A DNA stretch of 64,000 bases, from NCBI RefSeq assembly GCF_020283565.1, contig NC_060064.1, positions 28,974,337 through 29,038,336 of the forward strand. The letters are read 5' to 3'. This document shows positions 49,801 to 62,692 of the stretch, one piece after another; the stretch's first letter is position 1; each line of letters starts with the position of its first letter. A program made the translations under genes and the position numbers. The notes beneath the pieces were generated by a model. It ran no database searches, was not told where the DNA came from, and saw only the letters and a list, made by a program, of their open reading frames with translations. This DNA is from Trifolium pratense. Taxonomy: Eukaryota; Streptophyta; Magnoliopsida; Fabales; Fabaceae.

Positions 49801-50080
49801 TTCACTTATCACAAGGGTGAAATTATGGCTTACTTCTTAGTCTATGTAGATGATTTACTGCTCACAGGTAATAATTCCACATTTCTTCAACACTTCATCA
49901 AGGCACTCTCTCATAGATTCTCATTGAAAAATCTGGGACAACCTCATTATTTTCTGGGTATCGAAATAATTCCTACCAGCAATGGAATTTTTCTCACACA
50001 ACACAGATACATTCGTGAGCTCCTACAAAGGTTTGACATGGAGGGGGCGAAACCATCTTCCACTCCACTTTCTTCTACAG
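46819..50080 (+). pseudogene. Ty1/copia Gag-Pol polyprotein, interrupted before RNase H
   Basis: Open without stops for about 1087 residues from the ATG at 46819; the earlier in-frame start at 46687 adds 44 residues that lack copia similarity. In order: Gag (NFPAWSVQFNALLVGY), zinc knuckle CQYCEKPGHSAKVC from residue 249, protease WILDSGATHH with DSG at 294-296, the integrase HHCC region from about 424, integrase acidic residues Asp482 (YTDVWG), Asp545 (SDNGGEF) and Glu579 (AERRHRH), and reverse transcriptase with YVDD at 1009-1012. After PSSTPLSSTA the frame runs into the LTR of another element at 50082, so RNase H and the 3' LTR are displaced beyond the window. Full copia polyproteins are about 1300-1450 residues. 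The intact frame suggests a young copia copy disrupted by the insertion. Confidence 0.92.
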
Positions 50081-52117
50081 CTGTAACGCCCCAAAATTTA
50101 GAAATAGTTAGTTTATTAAAATTTGTTCGTTTTAAGTATTTTTCGTGTGTTAGTATATTTTTGGTCGGTAGGATGTAAGACCCGAGAAATTTATTTTAAT
50201 AAAATTATCTAAAGTATTAGGAATCAATTATTTTATTATTTTAGAATTATGAGTAGTCAAACCATTTTAGTATTTGACTGACTTTAGCAAATGACTCAAA
50301 ATTGATCATGAAGGACATGCTAATTCTATTTCCTTTAGTTCCTTCAATTACATTAAAACCAACAAATGAATCCTCTTTATTACTAGCCAGTAGATGTATT
50401 TCTAGCCTGATCAGTGCATTTTGGCACATATTTTCTAGTATTATAATTTAGCATATTAGTAGTTTTTCTACAATAATATCGAGTTTTTATTATGTTTCTA
50501 AGTTTTGGGTCACAATTGAGCCTTAATGAATTTATTTGACCAATTTTCGTATTTAATGACATATTGATCCTTCTCAGTCCGCAGGTCATAACTTGAGCTA
50601 CGAGTATCGGATTGAGGTGTGCGAATATGCGTTGGAAAGACAAGAGAAAGTGCTACAACTTTTATGTTAAGGCCAGAACCCAGTTCGGAGCGAAACGCAG
50701 TCAAATATTTACGTTTATGTTCCAGACTTTATGAAAATAATGTAATTTCGGGTCAAACTTATGTTTTTCGACCCGTAGCTTTTTAAGCCCAATTTTCTAT
50801 GAGTACTTAAGCAAAAACGCAGCCTAGGGTTCATTATTCTGATTTCACGCAAAAAAAATAGAAAAGAAAGGCTGCTACATTCTCATGGAGAACTAGCAAC
50901 CCTAGGTTGATCCATTGGTATACGGGAACATCGTTCATGACTTCTTGAGGTTCAATTCTTAATAGTAATTCAGTTTATTTATTTATTGTCTTCTCTTATC
51001 AATTCATGCTCTTTATTTATTTATGAAACTCGAATATAGTGATGCTTAATCTCTATTTTGAGTTATATATTGTGAGACTTTTCGGATTGATTCATCGCTT
51101 GTATGACTAGTTCGAATAGGAATTGATATAGGTTTTTTCGCGCTTAGCAAAAAAGGGTTGGTCGAAATCTGTCATGATACAAACCGTGTTCTAAGTGACG
51201 CTTGTTCACTACTCATGGTTAGTTGAACACATTCTTTGCTTAATCGAATGAATTCGTATAAACTGTTTATCGCTTGTATAATCGGTCTTATAAACCAACC
51301 AAGGCATGAATATATAAACAATATTTTATGTGAACCGAGGATAGAATCATAACGAAGTTTTCCTAAAACCAATGGATTGATCGTCTTTTTATCAATTGAA
51401 TTTCTAATACTACTCTTTCGATCTAAACAAACCCAAAACCCCATATTTAATTGTGTTATTCACTGTTCTTATTTTTACTAATTATTAAATTAGAGGTCCT
51501 TGTGAGACGACCAAGGTTAACTGCCTTGTTACTATTTTTCTTAATTAAAATTTATTTTGATCGCGAAACGACAGTGATTAAATTGGCGCCGTTGCCGGGG
51601 ATCTCTGATTAGGATTAGTAAAATTTAGAACTAACTAACGTTACTAACACTTTTTGTTTTGTGAGTTTTTGTTGTGTTTCAGGTTATGACGTTGAATTTT
51701 GCAGTGAAGCTGAAAAATAATTAATTTTCGGTTGATATCTCAGATTGATCCGAAATTTGGTCCACAAATCCGAAAAAAATCAAGGAACAAAACTTTCGTA
51801 TCTTTGATACGAAAATTGAGGCTGAAATTGCGAAATTCCTTCGTTTAGACCACTTTTTATTTTTTTTTGAATTTTCCATACATTTAAAAAAATCCCAAAA
51901 AATTATATTTAGATTTGTTTTATTTTTAAAAAATTTAGGTGTTATTTTTAATTTTTTTTTTTTTATTCGTTTTTTTTTATTTTTCTCTTCATTTTATTTA
52001 GACAAAAAAAAAACCAATAAAAAAATGGGAGATTCATCGGACCAGTTGGCTTATATCATAAATTGCTTGGATGCAAGAAAATAACAATCTTGCCATCAAA
52101 ATTATATTCCATCTGTG

Positions 52118-53149
52118 ATGTGTAATATTTGTTCTTCGAGTTTTCATATTAGTGATGATTGTCCTACATTTTTAGATACTTTTTGTGGTGAGACGCAATT
52201 TGTAGGTAATTTTCAAGGACAATACTATCAAGAACAAAATTCATATCCTGCTGAGCAGCCTATTTGGTCATATCCACAGTTTCAGCAAATTGATTCATCG
52301 GTGGTTGAGCCACAACCTAGTTTGGAAGAATTGATAAAGCAGATGGCTGAACATAATAAGCAAATGGATGAATGGATGCAATCCTCTCTTCAAAGTTTAG
52401 CAGTCCAAGTTGAGCAAATAGTCTCCAATGCCCATCTAATTCAAGAGAAGAAGATGTTGCATGATGATGTACAACCTGCTGCACTCTTAGAGGTAATGCA
52501 ATGTGATACAAGTGTTGATGAAACTCCAGGTGAGCCCATTGAAACAATACTTGTTTCTGTTGATGAACACAAAATAAGCAACATAAATTCAAGTGAATGC
52601 ATGGAAGAGGTCACACCACAAAATTCCTTTGAATATGATATAGATGAATTACATACTTCGCTTGAAGTAGATAAATCTTTTGAAATTTTTTCTTGTGAAT
52701 GTGGTGTTTGTAATGCTTGTCTTGAGATCAATGCAGCTATTTTAAGTGAAGATATTTTGATGCCGACAACCACTTGTGCAGAAATTCAAGCAAATACAAT
52801 AACTCTTGTAGTTGACAGCAAAAATATGGATTTTAGTCGGAAGAAACCATTGACTATAGAAAAAAAATTGTTGGTGGAACCTTTGATTAAGCCAAGAAAC
52901 ATGCAGTTGTCCTTCACCATTTGTGCATCTCTTCCACCCAATTTATCTGACTCACAAACTAACCGTGGATTGTCTGATTTCCATGCTTTTGTTATTGCAG
53001 GTGTACCATATGTGCTGGCTATTCCTCCCAAGCCACCAGATTTTTTACTAATATCTAAGTTCATCTGCTATTTGCTTTTTCCCGTTTCATGTATTCGAAG
53101 TGCAGAAAGGCCTCCTCCAAAACCACCAGACATGAAAGCTACACCTTAG
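52118..53149 (+). CDS. Gag-like open frame of tandem element, copy 1
   Basis: A 343-residue frame (ATG at 52118). Residues 2-15 form a zinc knuckle CNICSSSFHISDDC, followed by Gln- and Tyr-rich sequence (GQYYQEQNSY), a helical Gln/Met-rich segment (LEELIKQMAEHNKQMDEWMQ) and an acidic middle, an arrangement typical of the C-terminal half of Athila/Ogre Gag. Upstream, ATG at 52026 opens a 19-codon frame (MGDSSDQLAYIINCLDARK) that stops, probably a leftover Gag start after a deletion. No protease or polymerase follows; 53150-54218 is non-coding and includes ATTGCGGACAATGTCTG with a G9 run and an AAT microsatellite. The element must depend on enzymes from elsewhere. Confidence 0.65.
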   Translation: MCNICSSSFHISDDCPTFLDTFCGETQFVGNFQGQYYQEQNSYPAEQPIWSYPQFQQIDSSVVEPQPSLEELIKQMAEHNKQMDEWMQSSLQSLAVQVEQIVSNAHLIQEKKMLHDDVQPAALLEVMQCDTSVDETPGEPIETILVSVDEHKISNINSSECMEEVTPQNSFEYDIDELHTSLEVDKSFEIFSCECGVCNACLEINAAILSEDILMPTTTCAEIQANTITLVVDSKNMDFSRKKPLTIEKKLLVEPLIKPRNMQLSFTICASLPPNLSDSQTNRGLSDFHAFVIAGVPYVLAIPPKPPDFLLISKFICYLLFPVSCIRSAERPPPKPPDMKATP

Positions 53150-55928
53150 CCCTCGGGTGTGTTCCTTCCTTTTTCTTTATGCTTATTGTTATATATTGCG
53201 GACAATGTCTGTTTTAAGTGTGGGGGGGGGACATTTATTTATTTTATTTTCCTGTCAATTAAAAAAAAAAATAATAATAATAATAATAAATAAATAAATT
53301 TAGCATGCATGCAATTGTTATGAGTAGTTACATGTTTTAGGACGAGAGCAATATAGCCGTGGGATTGGTGAAATTTTTGGAAATTCTCGTTTTCATACTT
53401 GATATGATGATCTTTGCACCTTAATGCACAATTGCTGAAAAACTTGCAAACTTAGTAGTGGCTTGATAAATCTTTAAAATACACAGTCATCAGCTAAGTT
53501 GTCTGAGTATAGAATACGATAAAGAGGTATGATTAGGACTAAGTTTGGGGGAAAACTGAATTACTTGATTGTAGGATCATGGCTAGATTAAATGATGGGA
53601 TACTACACAATAAAAAAAAATTAAAAAAATAAAAATAAAAATAGAATAAGTTCCTGTGCCCGAAACTGGAGGAACAATAATGAATATGTTGAGTTCTTGT
53701 GCCTAAAACTGGAGGAACAAATGCTGTGTAGGGTGCTCTATTCGGAGTAACAGGTTGGACTCATTACAAGTGAGATCCCGTCAGGTGAAAAGGTAGAGTA
53801 GCACCTAAAGCATAACTAAAATGAACATAAGTGGTATCCCTGCGTATAAAAATCAAAAAGCCTGTGAGAACAAGAAAAGAATAGCTTCCCCTCAAGCTGA
53901 AATCTAAACTCAAACTCTGAGTTGTAGGAAAGAAAAGGTAGCTTAGTATCCTGACTGTGTAGTTTATGAGAAGGATCATGTCATGACTCTGGTTGACAGT
54001 AATAGACAGTTCACACACACACGCATGATTATCATTGATAGTTGACATACAAGAGTTATGCCAATCTTTGAAAAACAATCCAAGGCTTGTAGCTTGAATC
54101 TTAGAATGTGTTGGTACTTGTGACGTTGTAGCATGCTTGTTTGTGTTTTAAATTTTTAGTTTAAGTCTTTAATCCTAAGTTTTGCTCAGGAGAGCAAAAG
54201 AATAAGTGTGGGGGAATTTGATCAGTGCATTTTGGCACATATTTTCTAGTATTATAATTTAGCATATTAGTAGTTTTTCTACAATAATATCGAGTTTTTA
54301 TTATGTTTCTAAGTTTTGGGTCACAATTGAGCCTTAATGAATTTATTTGACCAATTTTCGTATTTAATGACATATTGATCCTTCTCAGTCCGCAGGTCAT
54401 AACTTGAGCTACGAGTATCGGATTGAGGTGTGCGAATATGCGTTGGAAAGACAAGAGAAAGTGCTACAACTTTTATGTTAAGGCCAGAACCCAGTTCGGA
54501 GCGAAACGCAGTCAAATATTTACGTTTATGTTCCAGACTTTATGAAAATAATGTAATTTCGGGTCAAACTTATGTTTTTCGACCCGTAGCTTTTTAAGCC
54601 CAATTTTCTATGAGTACTTAAGCAAAAACGCAGCCTAGGGTTCATTATTCTGATTTCACGCAAAAAAAATAGAAAAGAAAGGCTGCTACATTCTCATGGA
54701 GAACTAGCAACCCTAGGTTGATCCATTGGTATACGGGAACATCGTTCATGACTTCTTGAGGTTCAATTCTTAATAGTAATTCAGTTTATTTATTTATTGT
54801 CTTCTCTTATCAATTCATGCTCTTTATTTATTTATGAAACTCGAATATAGTGATGCTTAATCTCTATTTTGAGTTATATATTGTGAGACTTTTCGGATTG
54901 ATTCATCGCTTGTATGACTAGTTCGAATAGGAATTGATATAGGTTTTTTCGCGCTTAGCAAAAAAGGGTTGGTCGAAATCTGTCATGATACAAACCGTGT
55001 TCTAAGTGACGCTTGTTCACTACTCATGGTTAGTTGAACACATTCTTTGCTTAATCGAATGAATTCGTATAAACTGTTTATCGCTTGTATAATCGGTCTT
55101 ATAAACCAACCAAGGCATGAATATATAAACAATATTTTATGTGAACCGAGGATAGAATCATAACGAAGTTTTCCTAAAACCAATGGATTGATCGTCTTTT
55201 TATCAATTGAATTTCTAATACTACTCTTTCGATCTAAACAAACCCAAAACCCCATATTTAATTGTGTTATTCACTGTTCTTATTTTTACTAATTATTAAA
55301 TTAGAGGTCCTTGTGAGACGACCAAGGTTAACTGCCTTGTTACTATTTTTCTTAATTAAAATTTATTTTGATCGCGAAACGACAGTGATTAAATTGGCGC
55401 CGTTGCCGGGGATCTCTGATTAGGATTAGTAAAATTTAGAACTAACTAACGTTACTAACACTTTTTGTTTTGTGAGTTTTTGTTGTGTTTCAGGTTATGA
55501 CGTTGAATTTTGCAGTGAAGCTGAAAAATAATTAATTTTCGGTTGATATCTCAGATTGATCCGAAATTTGGTCCACAAATCCGAAAAAAATCAAGGAACA
55601 AAACTTTCGTATCTTTGATACGAAAATTGAGGCTGAAATTGCGAAATTCCTTCGTTTAGACCACTTTTTATTTTTTTTTGAATTTTCCATACATTTAAAA
55701 AAATCCCAAAAAATTATATTTAGATTTGTTTTATTTTTAAAAAATTTAGGTGTTATTTTTAATTTTTTTTTTTTTATTCGTTTTTTTTTATTTTTCTCTT
55801 CATTTTATTTAGACAAAAAAAAAACCAATAAAAAAATGGGAGATTCATCGGACCAGTTGGCTTATATCATAAATTGCTTGGATGCAAGAAAATAACAATC
55901 TTGCCATCAAAATTATATTCCATCTGTG

Positions 55929-56960
55929 ATGTGTAATATTTGTTCTTCGAGTTTTCATATTAGTGATGATTGTCCTACATTTTTAGATACTTTTTGTGGT
56001 GAGACGCAATTTGTAGGTAATTTTCAAGGACAATACTATCAAGAACAAAATTCATATCCTGCTGAGCAGCCTATTTGGTCATATCCACAGTTTCAGCAAA
56101 TTGATTCATCGGTGGTTGAGCCACAACCTAGTTTGGAAGAATTGATAAAGCAGATGGCTGAACATAATAAGCAAATGGATGAATGGATGCAATCCTCTCT
56201 TCAAAGTTTAGCAGTCCAAGTTGAGCAAATAGTCTCCAATGCCCATCTAATTCAAGAGAAGAAGATGTTGCATGATGATGTACAACCTGCTGCACTCTTA
56301 GAGGTAATGCAATGTGATACAAGTGTTGATGAAACTCCAGGTGAGCCCATTGAAACAATACTTGTTTCTGTTGATGAACACAAAATAAGCAACATAAATT
56401 CAAGTGAATGCATGGAAGAGGTCACACCACAAAATTCCTTTGAATATGATATAGATGAATTACATACTTCGCTTGAAGTAGATAAATCTTTTGAAATTTT
56501 TTCTTGTGAATGTGGTGTTTGTAATGCTTGTCTTGAGATCAATGCAGCTATTTTAAGTGAAGATATTTTGATGCCGACAACCACTTGTGCAGAAATTCAA
56601 GCAAATACAATAACTCTTGTAGTTGACAGCAAAAATATGGATTTTAGTCGGAAGAAACCATTGACTATAGAAAAAAAATTGTTGGTGGAACCTTTGATTA
56701 AGCCAAGAAACATGCAGTTGTCCTTCACCATTTGTGCATCTCTTCCACCCAATTTATCTGACTCACAAACTAACCGTGGATTGTCTGATTTCCATGCTTT
56801 TGTTATTGCAGGTGTACCATATGTGCTGGCTATTCCTCCCAAGCCACCAGATTTTTTACTAATATCTAAGTTCATCTGCTATTTGCTTTTTCCCGTTTCA
56901 TGTATTCGAAGTGCAGAAAGGCCTCCTCCAAAACCACCAGACATGAAAGCTACACCTTAG
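55929..56960 (+). CDS. Gag-like open frame of tandem element, copy 2
   Basis: Identical as far as I can see to the frame at 52118-53149, exactly 3811 bp away. The same 19-codon stub precedes it (ATG at 55837). Confidence 0.65.
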   Translation: MCNICSSSFHISDDCPTFLDTFCGETQFVGNFQGQYYQEQNSYPAEQPIWSYPQFQQIDSSVVEPQPSLEELIKQMAEHNKQMDEWMQSSLQSLAVQVEQIVSNAHLIQEKKMLHDDVQPAALLEVMQCDTSVDETPGEPIETILVSVDEHKISNINSSECMEEVTPQNSFEYDIDELHTSLEVDKSFEIFSCECGVCNACLEINAAILSEDILMPTTTCAEIQANTITLVVDSKNMDFSRKKPLTIEKKLLVEPLIKPRNMQLSFTICASLPPNLSDSQTNRGLSDFHAFVIAGVPYVLAIPPKPPDFLLISKFICYLLFPVSCIRSAERPPPKPPDMKATP

Positions 56961-59900
56961 CCCTCGGGTGTGTTCCTTCCTTTTTCTTTATGCTTATTGT
57001 TATATATTGCGGACAATGTCTGTTTTAAGTGTGGGGGGGGGACATTTATTTATTTTATTTTCCTGTCAATTAAAAAAAAAAATAATAATAATAATAATAA
57101 ATAAATAAATTTAGCATGCATGCAATTGTTATGAGTAGTTACATGTTTTAGGACGAGAGCAATATAGCCGTGGGATTGGTGAAATTTTTGGAAATTCTCG
57201 TTTTCATACTTGATATGATGATCTTTGCACCTTAATGCACAATTGCTGAAAAACTTGCAAACTTAGTAGTGGCTTGATAAATCTTTAAAATACACAGTCA
57301 TCAGCTAAGTTGTCTGAGTATAGAATACGATAAAGAGGTATGATTAGGACTAAGTTTGGGGGAAAACTGAATTACTTGATTGTAGGATCATGGCTAGATT
57401 AAATGATGGGATACTACACAATAAAAAAAAATTAAAAAAATAAAAATAAAAATAGAATAAGTTCCTGTGCCCGAAACTGGAGGAACAATAATGAATATGT
57501 TGAGTTCTTGTGCCTAAAACTGGAGGAACAAATGCTGTGTAGGGTGCTCTATTCGGAGTAACAGGTTGGACTCATTACAAGTGAGATCCCGTCAGGTGAA
57601 AAGGTAGAGTAGCACCTAAAGCATAACTAAAATGAACATAAGTGGTATCCCTGCGTATAAAAATCAAAAAGCCTGTGAGAACAAGAAAAGAATAGCTTCC
57701 CCTCAAGCTGAAATCTAAACTCAAACTCTGAGTTGTAGGAAAGAAAAGGTAGCTTAGTATCCTGACTGTGTAGTTTATGAGAAGGATCATGTCATGACTC
57801 TGGTTGACAGTAATAGACAGTTCACACACACACGCATGATTATCATTGATAGTTGACATACAAGAGTTATGCCAATCTTTGAAAAACAATCCAAGGCTTG
57901 TAGCTTGAATCTTAGAATGTGTTGGTACTTGTGACGTTGTAGCATGCTTGTTTGTGTTTTAAATTTTTAGTTTAAGTCTTTAATCCTAAGTTTTGCTCAG
58001 GAGAGCAAAAGAATAAGTGTGGGGGAATTTGATCAGTGCATTTTGGCACATATTTTCTAGTATTATAATTTAGCATATTAGTAGTTTTTCTACAATAATA
58101 TCGAGTTTTTATTATGTTTCTAAGTTTTGGGTCACAATTGAGCCTTAATGAATTTATTTGACCAATTTTCGTATTTAATGACATATTGATCCTTCTCAGT
58201 CCGCAGGTCATAACTTGAGCTACGAGTATCGGATTGAGGTGTGCGAATATGCGTTGGAAAGACAAGAGAAAGTGCTACAACTTTTATGTTAAGGCCAGAA
58301 CCCAGTTCGGAGCGAAACGCAGTCAAATATTTACGTTTATGTTCCAGACTTTATGAAAATAATGTAATTTCGGGTCAAACTTATGTTTTTCGACCCGTAG
58401 CTTTTTAAGCCCAATTTTCTATGAGTACTTAAGCAAAAACGCAGCCTAGGGTTCATTATTCTGATTTCACGCAAAAAAAATAGAAAAGAAAGGCTGCTAC
58501 ATTCTCATGGAGAACTAGCAACCCTAGGTTGATCCATTGGTATACGGGAACATCGTTCATGACTTCTTGAGGTTCAATTCTTAATAGTAATTCAGTTTAT
58601 TTATTTATTGTCTTCTCTTATCAATTCATGCTCTTTATTTATTTATGAAACTCGAATATAGTGATGCTTAATCTCTATTTTGAGTTATATATTGTGAGAC
58701 TTTTCGGATTGATTCATCGCTTGTATGACTAGTTCGAATAGGAATTGATATAGGTTTTTTCGCGCTTAGCAAAAAAGGGTTGGTCGAAATCTGTCATGAT
58801 ACAAACCGTGTTCTAAGTGACGCTTGTTCACTACTCATGGTTAGTTGAACACATTCTTTGCTTAATCGAATGAATTCGTATAAACTGTTTATCGCTTGTA
58901 TAATCGGTCTTATAAACCAACCAAGGCATGAATATATAAACAATATTTTATGTGAACCGAGGATAGAATCATAACGAAGTTTTCCTAAAACCAATGGATT
59001 GATCGTCTTTTTATCAATTGAATTTCTAATACTACTCTTTCGATCTAAACAAACCCAAAACCCCATATTTAATTGTGTTATTCACTGTTCTTATTTTTAC
59101 TAATTATTAAATTAGAGGTCCTTGTGAGACGACCAAGGTTAACTGCCTTGTTACTATTTTTCTTAATTAAAATTTATTTTGATCGCGAAACGACAGTGAT
59201 TATAGCCTCAATATCATTTTGTTCCTGTGTTACTCAATTTTCTTCAGTTACATTAGCAAGTCAACAAATTCATTCAATTACAATTATTTTAATTAATTAG
59301 AAACATTATATTAGTTTATTTGCCTTGCCATTTTGAATGATGGGATAGGCCTCTCACAAAGCTAAGGACTCACACGGTCCTTTATCTATCCTCTCCCATA
59401 CATATATTTCATGTATATATGTTGATTGGTCCATTTTTTTTTAAAAATGCTCTTTTTATATTGCCACACGTTTTATCAAAACTAGCATCCTTTGTCATGA
59501 GATCATCATGCTTTATATAAGCTTCATTCTCCCTAGTTCAATTTGTTGGGTTCACGACATGTGATTTTTCATTTTCAACCGTTGGATCGTCGAAACGAAT
59601 TTTGAAGCGTGAGATATCATGTGTGTACGGTAGCTGCGAATTTAGGCTAGTTTTGTGCTCGGAAGGAAAGCGGCCAAGGTAAGGGCTATTTCCCCATATA
59701 TTCATACTACGTAAGGATTGTGTTGTGAAGTGGTAATAGGGCCATTTATCTTTTAAAAGAAATAATTAAAAATAAACTAATAGAAAGAAATTAGTTTTGT
59801 TTGAAGTTTGTTGTTGTTTGAGAAGTGAATTGATGGTGATTTGGTAACTTATAAAAGTAAATAAATAATTAAAAAGAGAAAACAAATAAAAGTATAGAGA

Positions 59901-60009
59901 GGATTAAGTTATCTGTTCTACTCGCTAGTTATATTGGTTTTATGCAGAAAAGGACTATACTAAAAATATTTGATTTTGAATTAACATGCGTGAATCAAAT
60001 TAAATTGAG

Positions 60010-60400
60010 TTGATGCTTACAAGGTGTGTGATTATGTCGTTGTTACCGTTGATTGCTATGGTGGTTGTTGTGTCGTCGTTTGTCGTGTTGCCGTTGGTGT
60101 TATAAGTCGTTGTTTATAAGTTGTTGTCCTTAAACCGTTGACTATTGATGCTTGTTTTGTGACTAAGCCGTTGATTATTGATGTTCTTATAATGATGATG
60201 AAGTTGTTAAATGATGTTGCCTATTGACGTTGCTTATTATAACATGACATGCATTCATTCATGTGTCCAATGACGTTGCCTATTGAAGTTGTATAAATGA
60301 CGTTGCTCAATGATGTTGCTATTGGTCTTGTTCAATGAAGTTGAAAATAATATGACGTTGATCCTCCATGATGTAAAACTGGAAATGACGTTGCTATTGG
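60010..60400 (+). repeat. GTTG/TGACGTTGC-rich tract in the gypsy-like LTR
   Basis: Dense G/T-skewed words; TGACGTTG occurs about five times between 60220 and 60390, interleaved with TGATGTTG and TTGAAGTTG. The 3' LTR shows the start of the same tract at 63845-64000. TGACG is the core of as-1-type bZIP sites. Confidence 0.55.
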
Positions 60401-60932
60401 TACCACATGCATTTAGCGAGTATAGGCGCATTGCATGCATTTTATTTATTGAAGTTGTATTGTACTTGAATTGATGAAGTTGTGCTTTACCTATTGGGTG
60501 TGTTTTCTTGTCGTGTGTTGTTGTTACTCCTTTATGTTCCAATAGTGTGTTTCTTTATATGATTGATGACGAGTTATCCGCTTACTTTTTGGAAATAAAT
60601 AATTATATATATTTTTGAAAATCTTTTGATTGGTGAAGTGTTTTGTTATTATTTTATGACATTTTTCTTATGGTGAGTATGATTCAATTTGGATAAGGAA
60701 ATTGACCGTTACATGATTATTGTTGTAGGTACTAAAGATGATGTGTAAAGTTGATATGTTGCTTGAAGCGTGTGCGGGGCAAAAAAAAAAAAAAAAAAAA
60801 AAAAGGGTTTTTATAAATTGAAAACTTTATGTAACGAATAGTTCGTTGAAAAACCTCGATATTTTATTTTAATTATTTTGTAAATTAAGTTTTTCTAAAT
60901 AATTTCTTTATTTAAAATTGTGGGCTGTTACA

Positions 60933-62692
60933 ATTGGTATCAGAGCAATAATCCTCGGACAAATACTTTTGGGTGGGACGACCTTATATATCGCATGAAC
61001 TCTGATTGTTGTTTGACAAGTCTAATTTTTTTTATTGTTGCTGACTTTGATATGTATCTCTATACAAAATCTTTGGCACAAAGTAAAAGTATTGGTTAAC
61101 TTTGTTAGATGTTGGTGTTCGGTTTTTGCAAGTCTTGTGGAAAGATATAAAATACATGCCTTATTTGTTTGATTGAATATGTGAATTGAAACGACTGATT
61201 TCATTTGAGTAGTTGTTATTGCTTGCTCGTATTACTTGTTTGAGATGTTTAGACAATTAGAATCTCCTGTAGTGATGATTTGTGATTTATTTTTTTACAC
61301 TGGTATATACTTGAACTTACTATTGAATGATTATTACTTAACTTCTTTTAAGAATTATATACTCACTACTTCTTGTTAATATGCTACTTGTTTTGTGATC
61401 TAGCTCTTGCTAGAATAATTAGTTAATTAGTCGATCTTACTGCTAATTCTAATTAGGATGATATGATTTCACTTTTACTTGATCGACATGAGTGTATTTT
61501 TGTATTCCAAAAATAAATAAATAAAAGAAGTGTGATTTTGCGACATACTTTGTTATGATTGGTGTTTCTTAGTGTGACTCTTATATGATCATTGTATGAT
61601 TTCTTATGTTTAATAGAGATGACTTTGCTAGAAGCTATGTTTCATTTTTTAATTTCCTATTGAATAATTTTTGTAGTTTGTTACTTAAAAGAAAATATTA
61701 TGATGAACTATTTAGTTTAAAAACTTTATTTTTGGATGAAATACTTGTTGAATAAATTTTGTGCTCGTTTTGAAGATAATAATTTTATGATAAAGATATC
61801 TATTTATGTGTGGTAACATAATTTGTAGAAAAATATTTATGGCATTTTGGAATTATAAAGATTTTTATTGAAAAGTTTCAGTAGCAAAATTGTGATTTAA
61901 AGAGTTTTTTTTTTTTCTCCGTGATTTATCTACCGCTATTTTGAATTTTAAACTCATGTTTTTCCACGGTGGTATTTGGTGACTATGTTTTAGTAGCAAA
62001 TGAACAACTTTTATAGCTTATTTTGAGGTATAAAATTTTCTTTAATTTTCGTGCTGAATTGATTTTACGAATAAACATGATGAGAAACATGATTGATTAG
62101 TTTGATAAAAGAATGGTAATTAGCAAGCATGTTAGTATGAAATATTGTTTTAAACTTTTATTATAAAAATGTTCCTTTTTTGGGTACGAATTTTGTAGTT
62201 ACTTTTTAGATCATGTAAATTAAGAAGTGTCTTCTTTATAAAATAAAAGCAATTTGATCGAATGAAGAAACAATTTTTTTTTTTATAATTAAAGGGCCAA
62301 TTATATTAAGAAAATAATTTTTATAAAATAGTGGTTTCGTAAATTAAATTTTGGTTGGATAGATCGGAGAAAGTATACTTTGTGTAAATGAGTATGAAAT
62401 AACGTGGATTGATTTTATTTTAAGTGTGCTTTAAGGAAAAAAGTTTAAAAAAAATAAAAAAGAAAAAATGGTATAATTGTGTGTTTGTTTCTTCTGTGTG
62501 TGGTGCTTGTTATTGAGTTGCTTGATTCTCTTTGGTTATTGCCTTTGTGATTCTATTTTTGATATTATGTCGTTGGTTGCAAGTAAATGATACATTTAGA
62601 ATTGAATGATACTTTGATAGCGAAATTGAATCATGAGGTTGTTTTATTCAGATAATTTTCGAGGACGAAAATTCTTAAAGGGGGGGGAGAGT
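60933..62692 (+). other. Non-coding interior of the gypsy-like element
   Basis: AT-rich with no domain recognised, apart from the Pol-end remnant before the purine tract. It appears to be a large deletion or decay product of a full element. Confidence 0.6.

Larger units (their letters stand above)
50408..59202 (+). mobile_element. Three-LTR tandem gypsy-type retrotransposon nested in the 5' LTR
   Basis: LTRs of 1173 bp at 50408-51580, 54219-55391 and 58030-59202; interiors of 2638 bp at 51581-54218 and 55392-58029. The period is exactly 3811 bp and I see no differences between copies. The whole is bounded by TAGCC (50403-50407 and 59203-59207), a single insertion duplication. LTRs start TGATCAGTGC and end CAGTGATTA, so the 3' end is TA and not the usual CA. 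The primer region TTGGCGCCGTTGCCGGGG is the one used by Athila/Ogre-type gypsy elements. A purine tract GTGTGGGGG precedes the second and third LTRs. Confidence 0.93.

Noticed and set aside
50082..50178. C-terminal extension of the copia frame
   Set aside because: It is a read-through into the inserted element's LTR.
52317..53064. Minus-strand frames opposite the Gag-like frame
   Set aside because: Antisense shadows; the plus strand has the zinc knuckle.
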